In this document: positions 51,401 through 62,439 of the stretch, piece after piece | Layout: every line of letters starts with the position of its first letter | Position numbering within the stretch: the stretch's first letter is position 1 | NCBI GenBank assembly: GCA_037954235.1 | Contig: JBBMOA010000019.1 | Location: forward strand, 9,300,805 to 9,364,804 | DNA length: 64,000 nt | Direction of reading: 5' to 3' | From: Aulostomus chinensis | Lineage: Eukaryota; Chordata; Actinopteri; Syngnathiformes; Aulostomidae | The notes under the pieces: model-generated | Seen by the model: the letters and a program-made list of their open reading frames with translations, nothing else | The model's database searches: none | Told to the model about the DNA's origin: nothing | Position numbers and translations under genes: made by a program

Positions 51401-51954
51401 ATCGAAGCGAAGTAAAATCTGGTCAACTGGACGTAAGTTTATCTTGAAGACGTTTCACCTCTCATCCGAGAGGCTTCTTCAGTTCTAGTGAAGAGTGTGG
51501 AAACTCCAGCTTATAAACCTATGTGGGAGTGGTCAGTGCTATTGTGGTGGAAACGACCCTCCCAAGACTCACCTGGCCTCCCCAAACGACAGTCGTCGTG
51601 CGGTGTCAGGGAGTTTCAACCAAGTCCTTTCAAAGCTTCCCCAAAGAGTTCAGCTGAAAGACCCATGTGGAACGGCTGATGCCAGCACAGCCCATTAGCA
51701 TCTGAGTGGTCGGTGAAACTCCCTAACGACCACCCCTGAAACTCCCTGACACCGCACAACGACTGTCGTTTGGGGAGGCCAGGTGAGTCTCGGGAGGGTC
51801 GTTTCCACCACAATAGCACTGACCACTCCCACATAGGTTTATAAGCTGGAGTTTCCACACTCTTCACTAGAACTGAAGAAGCCTCTCGGATGAGAGGTGA
51901 AACGTCTTCAAGATAAACTTACGTCCAGTTGACCAGATTTTACTTCGCTTCGAT
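51401..51954. mobile_element. 554-bp fold-back element with 218-bp arms
   Basis: Positions 51,401-51,618 and 51,737-51,954 are inverted copies with only about two mismatches seen, around a 118-bp centre. The arms start ATCGAAGCGAAGTAAAATCT and contain GAAGACGTTTCACCTCTCAT and GAGAGGCTTCTTCAGTTC. The direct repeat TATGTTTGTCTGTTGT flanks the region at 51,351-51,366 and 51,956-51,971 (16 bp), which may be the insertion duplication; that would add a short left extension (51,367-51,400). The antiparallel frames (MKSVETPAYKPMWEW...) are arm artefacts. The near-identity of the arms implies recent insertion or gene conversion. Confidence 0.85.
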
Positions 51955-52300
51955 ATATGTTTGTCTGTTGTTTTTTTTCTTGTTTCCCAAGATGCTATTT
52001 CTCCATCAACACAGAGGGCACAGAAGTGGAGAACAGCAGCAATTCCTGTCTATCAGCCAGGTACCTGAAAACAGACAAACAGCAAAGGAAACACACAAAA
52101 GAGGCCCTGCTCGGCAGGAGGCCATCACAATGTTGTTGTGCTTGAACTCAAACTCTACGAAGACTAAAAGACACTTGTTCATCCTCACCAGTGGGAGATT
52201 ATTTAAGTGGCACGCTCTTGTAACACCAGTGTCACCAGAGGAAAAGTACCCCAGATCCTTTGGGTTTTATCTCTAAAAATCTCCCATCAGGGGGCAGGTA

Positions 52301-52398
52301 AGAGGTGTCAGTGTGCAGCAGCTAATAAATACCAGGTGGGGCTGCTGATTGCTCCATTTTGCACCTAGTATTTATTAGCTGTTGTTTTTTAACACCTC
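52301..52398. other. 98-nt imperfect hairpin
   Basis: GCAGCTAATAAATACCAGGTG pairs with CACCTAGTATTTATTAGCTG, and outside it AGAGGTGT pairs with ACACCTCT. The stem is about 37 nt with bulges and the loop about 24 nt. It could be a small MITE remnant or a transcribed hairpin. No flanking duplication is obvious. Confidence 0.5.
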
Positions 52399-52399
52399 T

Positions 52400-55300
52400 G
52401 CTGCTCCTGATGCTGTTTTAAAGTAACACTGAATCATCAGTAAATCTTATTTTTTTATTTTTGCATGGGTCAATTTCATTATCAATTTTTGATTAACACA
52501 GAAAATGTTCTCACTTTCCAGCACTGGCGATATATCACATACTATAGCAGATAAGAAGTGATATCTGATGATGGTTAATGAGTAAGAGAGGGTGAACAGT
52601 ATTTGAGGGTCAGAAACTCTAAGATCCCCTCATCTATGCATTAGTTGCACAAAAATACTCCAATACCACAAAAATATGTATCTGACTTTGTTCAGACACA
52701 CAGCAGACCACACTAAAAGTAACCTTTTCAAAACAGGAGGAAGGAATTGTAAATATTATATTTAACTGTTTGAAGGTTAATATTTAATCAAATAAATTGC
52801 TGATTATTTTAATAAACAATGCAAAAAGACAGGGATGATTTCATGATTTTGGAGTACCTGCAGGATGAATGTAAGATAAAGGCCGCATACATTTCTGGCT
52901 TGTGTGAGGAGTAAATGGTGGAATGATTTTTCATTGATATTACTAGTTTCATCTCATCCCTCTCAAGCTGAGGAGCACAAGGCACTTTGCCAGATGCAAT
53001 ATTATTAAAGGCTATCTATAGCTTCAGGGGAAAGACAAAAAAAAAACAAAAAAAACAAAAGCTTTCACTAAAAAGGATGTTTCATTCAGCTCCAAGTAGG
53101 TGGTTGTGTAATTGATTTTCTAGTTCCACATTTGGCTACAACTTTGTGATTTTTATAACATGTTCATCTCCAGGCTCCACTCTGCTTATTTAAGTTACAC
53201 CAGGGAGATTATGATGCATTTTCATGGCTCCTGTTTCTAATTTTACATCAGAAAATAGTCAGGTTTCTTCAACTCTAAAAGATTACATGAAACAATCACA
53301 AGAGGAGAAAAAAAAACCCTCATAAGATTAATCATTTAAGGACCCAGGTATACAAACAGTGAAAACAAGTGAAATGAGAGGAAATAAAAGCATAATACTA
53401 AAGTAGAAAATCTGTAAAAGACAAATACATTTAGCTTATATACACTAGAAAAAAATGAATACTGAGCTGAATTCTCAAATTTTAAATCAAAATAAGAAGT
53501 AACACTAATATTTGTGTGTGAATCTGAGTGGTTGCGGGGTTGTCTGTTGGGCCAAAGACTCAGACCTATTCTTGGTTGGATGAATGCGGTCATATATGTC
53601 AAAGAAAAGACAGAAACTGCTTTAAAGTTGTTAAAAAAAAAAACAAGGAAAAAAAGACTATCAAAATTATAATTTTAGAAAAATATTCACAGGTATCTGG
53701 CATTGCTTCATGACCACCTGTTGTATAGGGTTGAGTACTATGGTCAAACTTTGGGACAATGATAAAACAGTATCACAGTTGCTGATAAGACACTAGGTTT
53801 TTTTTTCTCTTCCCAAATCAGGCTTTGCTTTGCAGTGAAGTCAGAGCAGCACTTCAAATTTGACAGAAGGCAACTGAGCTTAGAATACTGGTGCAATGCA
53901 AATACTAATGGAGAACACAGGTTTTTTTGTGCGCAGACCAGCAGGTGGAGCATTAAGGGCACCTCAGAACTGCTAGGGTATAAGTAGAGTGGTTAACCTG
54001 CAAAAGTCACAAGTGAGGTGGGGGACAACATAAAGAGCCGGTGATCAGATCATCAGATTGTTTATTTAGACACTTGGGACCAAAAGTTAAAACAAGGTCA
54101 AGTGTATGACCATGTTCATGAGTAGGACCCATGACTGACAAAGACTGAGAGAGTCAATTAAAAATACAAATAGGAGATGAGGATTTTCCTGACTCCGTCC
54201 TTGAAGATCAAACCCTGGTTGCTAAGAGACTAATGGAAAGTCAGGGGCTGAAGGAATGGTGGGAGTGAGTCACCTACTCGGGAGAGTGTGACAGAAATAG
54301 AAAATTAAAAAGGTAAAAGATACAAATGGCCTGAAACCACACTGGAGAAAAATAAGTCAAATAAATCAGAGCAATGGTTCGGCTTATTAGAATCATCTGC
54401 TTATTTATGGGCCAGCACTCAGCCTCAGCCCAAGAACCTGAATTATATAATCTTATTGATCGTTGCTCCACGAGGAAAGCAGCTAAAGGAATTTAAATTC
54501 AAGACACAACTTAGGGGGGTGAATGTTAAATTCATCTTAGTCTTATTCTTAGACTTGATACCTCTCAGTGAAAAAAGATCCAGGATCAACACTTACTAAA
54601 AATACTCAAACTACTATGGCATGGTTTTAGTGATCAATCATATATATTGAACTTTTTCTGATTTGAGCCTCTGAATGGGCTCCTCTCCATAGCAATGGTC
54701 GTTGAGGTTCATGGGTATTGAGCCATCATCCATGATGCCAAAATGATGTTTCAGAAAGGAATCTGACTAAAGATTCAATTGAAGATGGAATTTCAAGTTT
54801 GATAGTAAGATACACCTCTGTCAGTGTTTTTTTTTAATACACGTCAGATCAGTTTCCAGGAATAGGCACTGAATATGATGAATATGATGAATTCACTCTT
54901 ACATTGGTCAGATATCACACCACAATATTCTTTGACACACTACCTTTAGTCTGCTCAGCTTCCACCGAAGTGTTTATGACTATGGCTTCTGTTCAAGTTT
55001 GGTAAATTCAGGTCCCCCGTACAAAACCTGGCAGAACATGCAGACATTAAACGTTGCAGTATTAGGTAACAGGTCTTGGGGGAGGGAAAGATGTGTGTTC
55101 CTGTTAGCCTAGCATGCTTTACTGAATCTACACTGTGGGCTTTCCTTGACATTTCCTGGGAAAACAGAGACAAGGTGTTTTTGTGCAACAGCTATTTATG
55201 TATCAGTGGCAAAAGGAGAGATGAATAGAATAATTCAATGATGCAATTCAATAAATTAAATGAATATGATACAAGTGAAAAGCCTGAGCCCCTGTGATCT

Positions 55301-57299
55301 GTGGGACACACCATCTGAAAAGGATGAGAAAGTAGTCACATGGTGGAAAAAAAACGAATTTGTTACCACATATGTTTCAAAAATTGTACTAAACTGAGGA
55401 TTCAATGCCAGCTATTCTGACGTAGTCCAACCACAAACCGTACAATCCTTGTAAATCCCCTTTTTATTGAAGGATGAACTTGTAAGGACAAGAACAACTT
55501 CAGAAGTAGAGAAGCTCTAAGACTGCACCACTGACTTTTCAAAATCATTCATGGTCTGGTCCACCCATTGCTTATGGTGAAGTAACCAAGGAAGTAGCTA
55601 CTGTGAATGGACTTCAGCATGAGGGAGCAGTAAGCAACCATGGACATTCAAAGCAACTGAAATACTTCATGAAAAGTCAAGCTCAAATGAAAATTGTCTT
55701 TCTAACCATCTTAAGTCAGATCTGTGGTCACACTTTTCACCTGTTACATAATACATGCCAAATAATACAAAAGCAATTGCTTTGTATTTTATCTATAAAA
55801 ACAATTAGGTTTGACAGATGCTTACATCCACGTGTAACAGTCAATTTCAACATTAATAACATGGCATCCACCCATCGATCAATCTTAAAACTTTTAATAA
55901 TCCAAGATACACTCATTAGCTAGCTGGTAAAAAGAAAGGGCATGTCAATAACTGAATGTTTACCACCTCAAACCCTGTCAGCTTTCCCTAAAATCTTATG
56001 GTTATGGGCTCAAATGTATTCATGTTGTGGAAAAAGGGATGTGTGGCAGCCCCAGATTACAAGGCCTTTTACAGAGGACTGCATCAGCAAATGTATGAGG
56101 CACAAGACAGTCTTGTCCTCTCTTCCTGAGAGACACTGTTTTACTGTCAGTGTATAATATTAGGGGCTCACACAATGTTATGACCTGCTCTGGATACAGC
56201 CGCTTTTTATTCATCAAATATATCCAAGCAAGCTATAATATTATTTTTTAGTGTACTGCTCATGTACATGCACATATATACACACAAGCGGGTGATTCAG
56301 AACAGTGTTTGATTGCTTTATATGGGGTACTCGGGGGTAGAGGGATAGAATGGGGTAGAAATTACCTGTCGCCACTGTTCTGCTTTAAAGAGAAAGCCCA
56401 GTTATGTTTCCCACGACATATAATATGAAGAAGAAGAAGAAATATAACTCCGGACCATTGATGCGGTCAAGAAACAGCTCATTGAGCTCTCGTGTACTGT
56501 CCTACTTGTATGTTTTTAAGTATATCCATCAGTGTCTAATGATTACTATACACTATACCCTGTAAAAGAAAGTACCACAATGTGCTAGTTCCACGTTCAA
56601 AATGCCATTCCAGCCAGAGTGCACTATGCTCCCTCCTGTATCTTAACCTTTTAATCTGATGTCCGTGTTTTACCCCTCTTTTCTGGGTTTATTTTTCGCA
56701 TCAACATTTTCCTGAATTCAAAATCCATTTTTATCTGGCAGCATGTAAACTCATCATTAAAGAATTAGTGGTTAGCAATCATAGGACGTGGCCAAAAGCC
56801 AACAGTGAACAGCTGTTGACGTGTCAGGTTCTGACACCCACCTGCCCCTCCCCCTCATCCTGAATGAGACGAATATAGGGAGGAAACAAGTCATTCATAT
56901 GTCAGACGCGATCTTGCCTCAACAAAACCACAACTGCTCCCAGCAGAATTTTGGATCAACCACCCTTTGTCTGTCTCAACCCACATGTTGGTGCCAATAG
57001 GAAATACTTGCAATGTGTTAACCTTAAAAAGGAAAAAAAAAAAAAAAAAAAAAAGATTTAAAATGTCAATTAAGTTCAACCTGAAGTGTTGGTTGCACTT
57101 TATTCAAATAAAACTTGAGTGCATTTGCCATTAATTGTTGTTTACTTGTTTGTTTATATCCATGATTAATTTATGCCTGATTGCCTTACAAGAAACAACA
57201 GGAATCTAGGAAACTTCACCTGCACTGTCCAGTATCCAGGTATTTATTTCAGTGTCACACTGGTAGAATTTTTGGGTAAAAGGTTACACAATTGATTTC
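52400..57299. other. Intergenic, no gene supported
   Basis: AT-rich, with short A runs (53,036-53,052; 57,033-57,054). All open frames are under about 110 codons and show no domains. Confidence 0.4.
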
Positions 57300-57422
57300 A
57301 AGCCACTGAATCGTTTCGGATCGGATGGTTCTCAATGAACCAGTATCATCCTTGAATTGTATCGGTAACCACGAATCGTGATATGAATCTAATCGTTGTT
57401 AAGAGGAATCGTTACACCCCTG
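57300..57422 (-). mobile_element. Fragment of a hAT element end
   Basis: On the minus strand this starts CAGGGGTGTAACGATTCCTC, a terminal sequence typical of fish hAT elements. It is followed by ATCGTTCGTGG-type and GATACAATTC words. The other end was not found, so this is a truncated remnant. Confidence 0.5.
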
Positions 57423-60419
57423 GGAATTGTGTATCCACCAAAATACTTCAGGGATATATTTTGTCCCTGTAATCTTTGCCACTGTTCCCTGACTCCAAGG
57501 AAATTTTCCATGAGAAACAACCATTTTCAGTCTGGTATCCAAAGTAAATCACTGTGGTTTTGGGATGCTGTCACCAACAACAATTCATCCATACTGGATT
57601 ATAACACAATTTATAGTTTTTTTCCATGCCATGGGGAATTATACTCATAGGTAAAGGAGTTACATGAAAGTTTGAGGGGGTGCGAGACTGAAAAGAAGTT
57701 AGGGAACTAGTGGCACAATCATATATTCAACAAAACAAGGTGCTTTATTTTTGAAGTATACAATCTCAAATGTTATTTTCATGTATCACCCATATAGGAT
57801 TATAGATTTTTACTATCATATCTTTATGGATTTTGTGCCCCATGATATTTTGTTTCCTCATGGAGGGAGGGATGCTTGAATAATGGTATAAGAAATAGCA
57901 AATAGATACATTCTGCGACTACCGCTTGCAGTTGCAACTGACAATGTCTAGTTATAGTTAGTTCTAGATGCAGGTTACATGCTACAGTATATTAGTAATC
58001 AAATCTACACAACACCGTATCTTTCCTTCGATTGAATTTAGTCACACAAATGCAGAATACTTCCTTGATCCTCACTTTTCTGTTTCGCATCCCTCATCAC
58101 GTAGTGCAGACTTGGCTGACACAAATCCTTTAGGAGATCCAGTTTGCAAATATATTACTCACTGCCATTCACCACACTCTTAGTGATGAAAGATAAACTT
58201 TACTCCACTGGGCTCAGATTGATGCTCCCGTTCCAATATTTCTCTCTGCAGAAGAAGTTCTGTATTTGTGTGTTTGCCAGATGAATCTCATAATTCGACA
58301 CTTGTATCCCAGTTCACTAAATCGACAAATTATTATGACTGTTTTCTTTTCCACCAGTCAGGGAGACTGTAATTTCTAGAACATGACAACTATACTTACT
58401 GTCTATCAGTCCTTGTTTCTTTGTTTCTCTGATTAATGAATGAACCCCTGTGCATTTTATAAGATTATTAAACACTCACTAATGCATGGCTAGTCACATC
58501 TGCATGTTATTCTGTGGTTGCCAATTTTTTTTTTTTTTTACAATATCTCCTCTTTAAGGATAAAGATCACATTGTACTTTATGTATTACAACACAAGGAC
58601 AGAAGAATGATTGGTGAAAAAAAAGAAACCAAGAAAAATACAAGGATTGTCTGGTTATTGCTAAAGAGTTACATAACTCAAAGGCTGTGACAGAAATGGA
58701 AAAAGGGCCAATCATTCAGCTGTGGCAAACACCTGCAGATGCAGCTCAGAACACTTAATCCATGTGTGAATCTTGTATTGATTAGTACATGAGGGATGTG
58801 CTTGAATGTGTGCTTGTGTGTCTGTGTATATGCCCCAGAGTAAGCTAATTCTTTTGTGTTTGTATGTGTATCACAGCATGGATTTCTGAAGCACTTCCGA
58901 AGTACAATGCCCTCCATCTCAAGTGCACTGCCTTGAATAATGGATTTTTAAACCAAAAATAGCTGACGCTGCCCTCTTTGGAACATAAACGCAACAATTC
59001 CAGTCAATTCCTAGTCTGTAAAAATGAAATCATTTCCAGGGTCAAACATTTACTTAACAATGAAACAGTGCATGCAAGGGGATGATGATTCTTCATCTTG
59101 CTGATTAAAAAAAATTACCCACAAATTACTGGATGTAAGTAAGTTTTTGGAAATGTTTTTTCTACCCAAAATGCCACTAGTGACTCTTAATAATTCCTTA
59201 TCCCACAGAAACATTGAGGTAATACAATTAGCCAAAGATGAACCAGGAGCTTGTTGGGTAAGATTTTTACTCACAAAGAAGTTGGGGGTTGCATCATAAA
59301 AATAGGGGATGAAATCATTAAAGAAAATGGTAAGGGGGAGGGTTATTTCACAACTGTCTATCATGTGATGTGATCAGCTTAGCTGAGGCTCTTGTTTGAC
59401 TTCATGCAGTACTAAGCTGGAATCTTCACTCTCCTTTTAAGGTCAGCTATTCTACATGATTTTTTCAAAGCACTGTAACAGGCACAGATTTTCTGTGATC
59501 CAGTTTTTGTCTGGACATTTTCCACTCCGTTTCATTAATAAATTAAAGTAACACCTACTCAAAAATGAACAAAAACTACATTCAGTCACTCTGTCTCAAA
59601 TCCCCCTTATTCAATCTTCCCTTGATTCTGCCTCTGTATGTTCCAAGCCATGACCTTCAGATAATCCAGAGCCACATGGATGCAGAGGATAGATGAGTAA
59701 TTTGACCTTATCCAGCAAGGTTAAGATGTGTTGTGGCTCTGGTGATATTATAGAGTGGTAAACAAAGCAGAGTCACATGAAACAGCAGTTAACATCGGAG
59801 GTGACAGATGCTGATATTTCCTCTTATTACATCTTTATGGACATAATCCAGACAACTTTATTTGGGGCTGATTCAATATTTACCTCACTTGTCTCCTCTC
59901 CATTGTGCTCCTTAGTGAAGAGAACCTTTGTTTATTCATAGCAGCAAGAACTCCAGATGTACTTTGTCTCTGAAAATCAGGACAAAAGAAACAGAGGAAA
60001 GAGAGATAGATGCAGCGTGTCAATTTTTCCAACAGTCATTCCAGCTCTCTGCTGAAGTTCCCATGCTTGAAATCTCACTTCCATCTCCTCTCATTACAGA
60101 AATGGACCTACAACACATTAAATACACAAACCTATGAATGTTTCACAAATGCAGGAGTCAGCAGAAGTGAATTCTCTTAGAAAGGAGAATTTTGATTTAA
60201 CTGACAAAAAAATACAAAAACATTGACTCAGGAATTGAATACAAATTTAGTAGCACAGGTAAAACAATGGGCTAGTCTGCACAGGTAGAAAAAGAATGCA
60301 AGATTTAACAAGGCCTAAAGTAATACATTTCCAAACTTTTTAGTTTGCCTTTCAAATTCTCAAAATATCTGTTGTTAGCTCACAAAGATTTTCTTCCACG
60401 GAGCAAGCTAACCCTAACC
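57423..60419. other. Intergenic, no gene supported
   Basis: Contains only short A/T runs (58,526-58,540) and unsupported small frames. Confidence 0.4.
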
Positions 60420-60975
60420 CTACAGACTAGGGCTGAGCAATTTTATCAATTCTGCTATATATATCGATATTTTGTTGCCCCAGAGAGTATCTTTTTTTTT
60501 AGCCGCGAGTATCGATACATTCAGCCCCATTCAAATCCCCCGTGTCCAGCACACTGCAGGAAGAGTAAATAGGTCTGCCGCCGCTAGTGTCGCTGTAGAG
60601 CATTTGTAGTTACCCAGACACCGACGCATTTCTTATCGGTGAGAGCTGTGAGATTCGGGACAATGGCAGCGGGTATTGTTCCCTCTAATTTCTCATGTGT
60701 CTGGGTTTACACACAAGCTCCCTGAGCACATTGAGGATCAATGTGAGCAACATCAGTTGTGCACGCTGTGGCCACACACCTGTTCAACACCTGGGAGCAT
60801 AGCAAGGTACATGGCTTATTAAAAGTATCAAATTACAGCAGCAATTTAGATTGGTTTGCTTTTTATATTTTCGGGGGTTTACAACTCTACCGCTGAGCTA
60901 CTGTCACCGTCTCTTATCGCTGCCTCACTGTTGTTAGCTAGCTAACCTCCACGGTGCCATGGCTGTCATACGCAT

Positions 60976-61055
60976 AACATGTCCTAACCCAACATAGATG
61001 TTTAAATAACCGCTAATAGACGTCTATTTATATACGTCTATTCATAAATAATTTC
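60976..61055 (+). repeat. Internal direct repeat, copy 1
   Basis: TAACATGTCCTAACCCAACA, then GATGTTTAAATAACCGCTAA and TAGACGTCTATTTATATACG. It pairs with the copy about 510 bp downstream at 61,487-61,585 and is followed by another CCGCGAATATACGTGTATTT subrepeat. Confidence 0.7.
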
Positions 61056-61486
61056 AATAACCGCGAATATACGTGTATTTACTATGATTCATCTGCCTGT
61101 CCATTGAATGTGAGCCACTCGCTCTTCCTTACGTTCTCCATCACAGTAGCTCCGTGTAGCGGGCCGTTTCCTCGGCTCACCGATGTTAGCTTGCTACTTT
61201 AGCTTGTTGTGGTAACCGCCGCATTTCCCGCTTGCAATACACATGTACTCCTTTCAAACTCTCTTATTCGTAGTAACCCGGGTCCATAACCTACTGGAAG
61301 GCTCTTTTCTCCTGCAGCGGAGATGAATAACTCTCGCTTGTACAAGTCACTCCCACTCGAACTCTCTGGACAAGTCTTTTCTTTCTCGCTCATCAAGTCA
61401 AAAGTGAAACTCGACAGTGACCCCTATTGGGCTCCCAGTGGTAACTACAAAAAACTGAAAATCACAGTACAGAAGCACAGTCATAC

Positions 61487-61585
61487 ACATTACATGTCCT
61501 ACCTCAACATTGATGTTTAAATAACCGCTAATATACGTCGATTTATGGACGTCCAATAGACGTTTATTCATAGACAATAATTTCC
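61487..61585 (+). repeat. Internal direct repeat, copy 2
   Basis: TTACATGTCCTACCTCAACA, then GATGTTTAAATAACCGCTAA and TATACGTCGATTTATGGACG. The second copy is longer by an extra CGTCCAATAGACG segment; AATAATTT ends both copies. Both sit in the 5' non-coding half of the hAT element. Confidence 0.7.
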
Positions 61586-61652
61586 ATCCATCCATTGTCT
61601 TCCGCTCATTCCCATTAAGGGTCACGGGGGGTTGGAGCCTATCCCAGCAGCT
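61583..61652 (-). repeat. SINE tail fragment nested in hAT element
   Basis: On the minus strand: GCTGGGATAGGCTCCAACCC, then CGTGACCCTTAATGGGAATG and a short (GGAT)n tail. It matches the 3' part of the SINE at 26,240-26,470. Confidence 0.7.
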
Positions 61653-62439
61653 AGAGAGGAGAGGAAAAAAACAAAAAAAGAAAGCGAAGATTGAGACAAA
61701 AGTATGGCGGTTTGCAAACTGTGTCACACAAACGTTAAGTACTCTGGAAGTACCACCAACCTGCGAGCCCACCTAAACTGAGACCGAGCCCAAGAAGGTG
61801 CAGCGTGACCTGAAACAAACCACGCTGGACAGTGACGGCGGTGGTTGCCACAAGTTCCCATCGTCTTCACCTAGGTCACAGAAAATTACAGAGTCCATTA
61901 CCTACTGTATTTGTCAGGATTTGAGACCTAATTCGGTGGTGGAAAACACCGGTTTTAAGCGCATGGTGAACGCGATGCCTGTGCATTGAATTATTGGCTG
62001 CCATGGTTTATTTTTAGTTAACCTGGTGGCTAGACTGGCGAGTAGCTACCTCATATGTTCAGTATCAAGCTAAAAAAGCTGCCAAAGAAGGCCACTGGCT
62101 GCACTTAAACTCTATTTTTTCACTTTACTTTTCAAAAGCTTGCAAGCTACAATTTGCACTCAGTTTCAATAAATAAAACTTCTTTTCTCACCACATCTTT
62201 GATTCATTTTGTCCAGCATTTGCAAGCTGCCAGTCTGAGCCATATATTCTGTAATTGATGCTTTCTGTTCAAATAATTCAATCCAAGTCAATGGAACAAC
62301 TCACAAGATGTCACCAAAATCACTTTGTCCCTTTAATATATTTCATAAAAGGATGTAAGTGTATCAGATTGTATCGTGAGCTGAATATCGTGTATCGTAT
62401 CACGAGATGAGTTTATTGCTACAGCCCTACTACAGACCT

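Larger units (their letters stand above)
50060..52060 (+). pseudogene. Broken copy of a teleost multicopy SAM-domain-type gene family
   Basis: Three exon-like blocks line up. Block A (to 50,431, donor G|GTAAGT): LMAYFEEREETVLSSVED, TCLAGEVQMDKLP, stop, TPTIIVFG. Block B (50,704-50,861, acceptor TTTTTTTCAG, donor GAG|GTGAGT): FSVDRTIIQENIPSFVSPM, stop, VMFESYCSFNIHYPSELAST. Block C (about 51,985-52,060): RCYFSINTEGTEVENSS. From memory this order matches an uncharacterised protein group in fish annotated as SAM-domain-containing-3-like, with PTIIV, SVD..I, FNIHYP and CFFSIN motifs. In-frame TGA codons at 50,407 and 50,793 disable it. Function of the family is unknown to me; a link to transposons is possible. 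Confidence 0.55.
60428..62429 (+). mobile_element. 2.0-kb decayed hAT transposon
   Basis: The ends TAGGGCTGAGCAAT and ATTGCTACAGCCCTA are inverted, and identical CTACAGAC duplications flank them (60,420-60,427; 62,430-62,437). The subterminal regions carry ATATCGATATT / GTATCGTATC words usual for this group. Near 61,704-61,775 one plus frame reads MAVCKLCHTNVKYSGSTTNL and then RAHL, a BED finger. Another frame at 61,798-61,989 reads SQKITESITYCICQDLRPN and then SVVENTGFKRMVNAM, the usual start of a ZBED-like hAT transposase. They are out of frame with each other, and the catalytic part is deleted, so the copy is dead. A SINE fragment and an internal direct repeat lie inside. Confidence 0.85.

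Noticed and set aside
51488..51867. Matching frames on opposite strands (MKSVETPAYKPMWEW...) as a small protein family
   Set aside because: They are the two arms of the fold-back element read in opposite directions, not separate genes.
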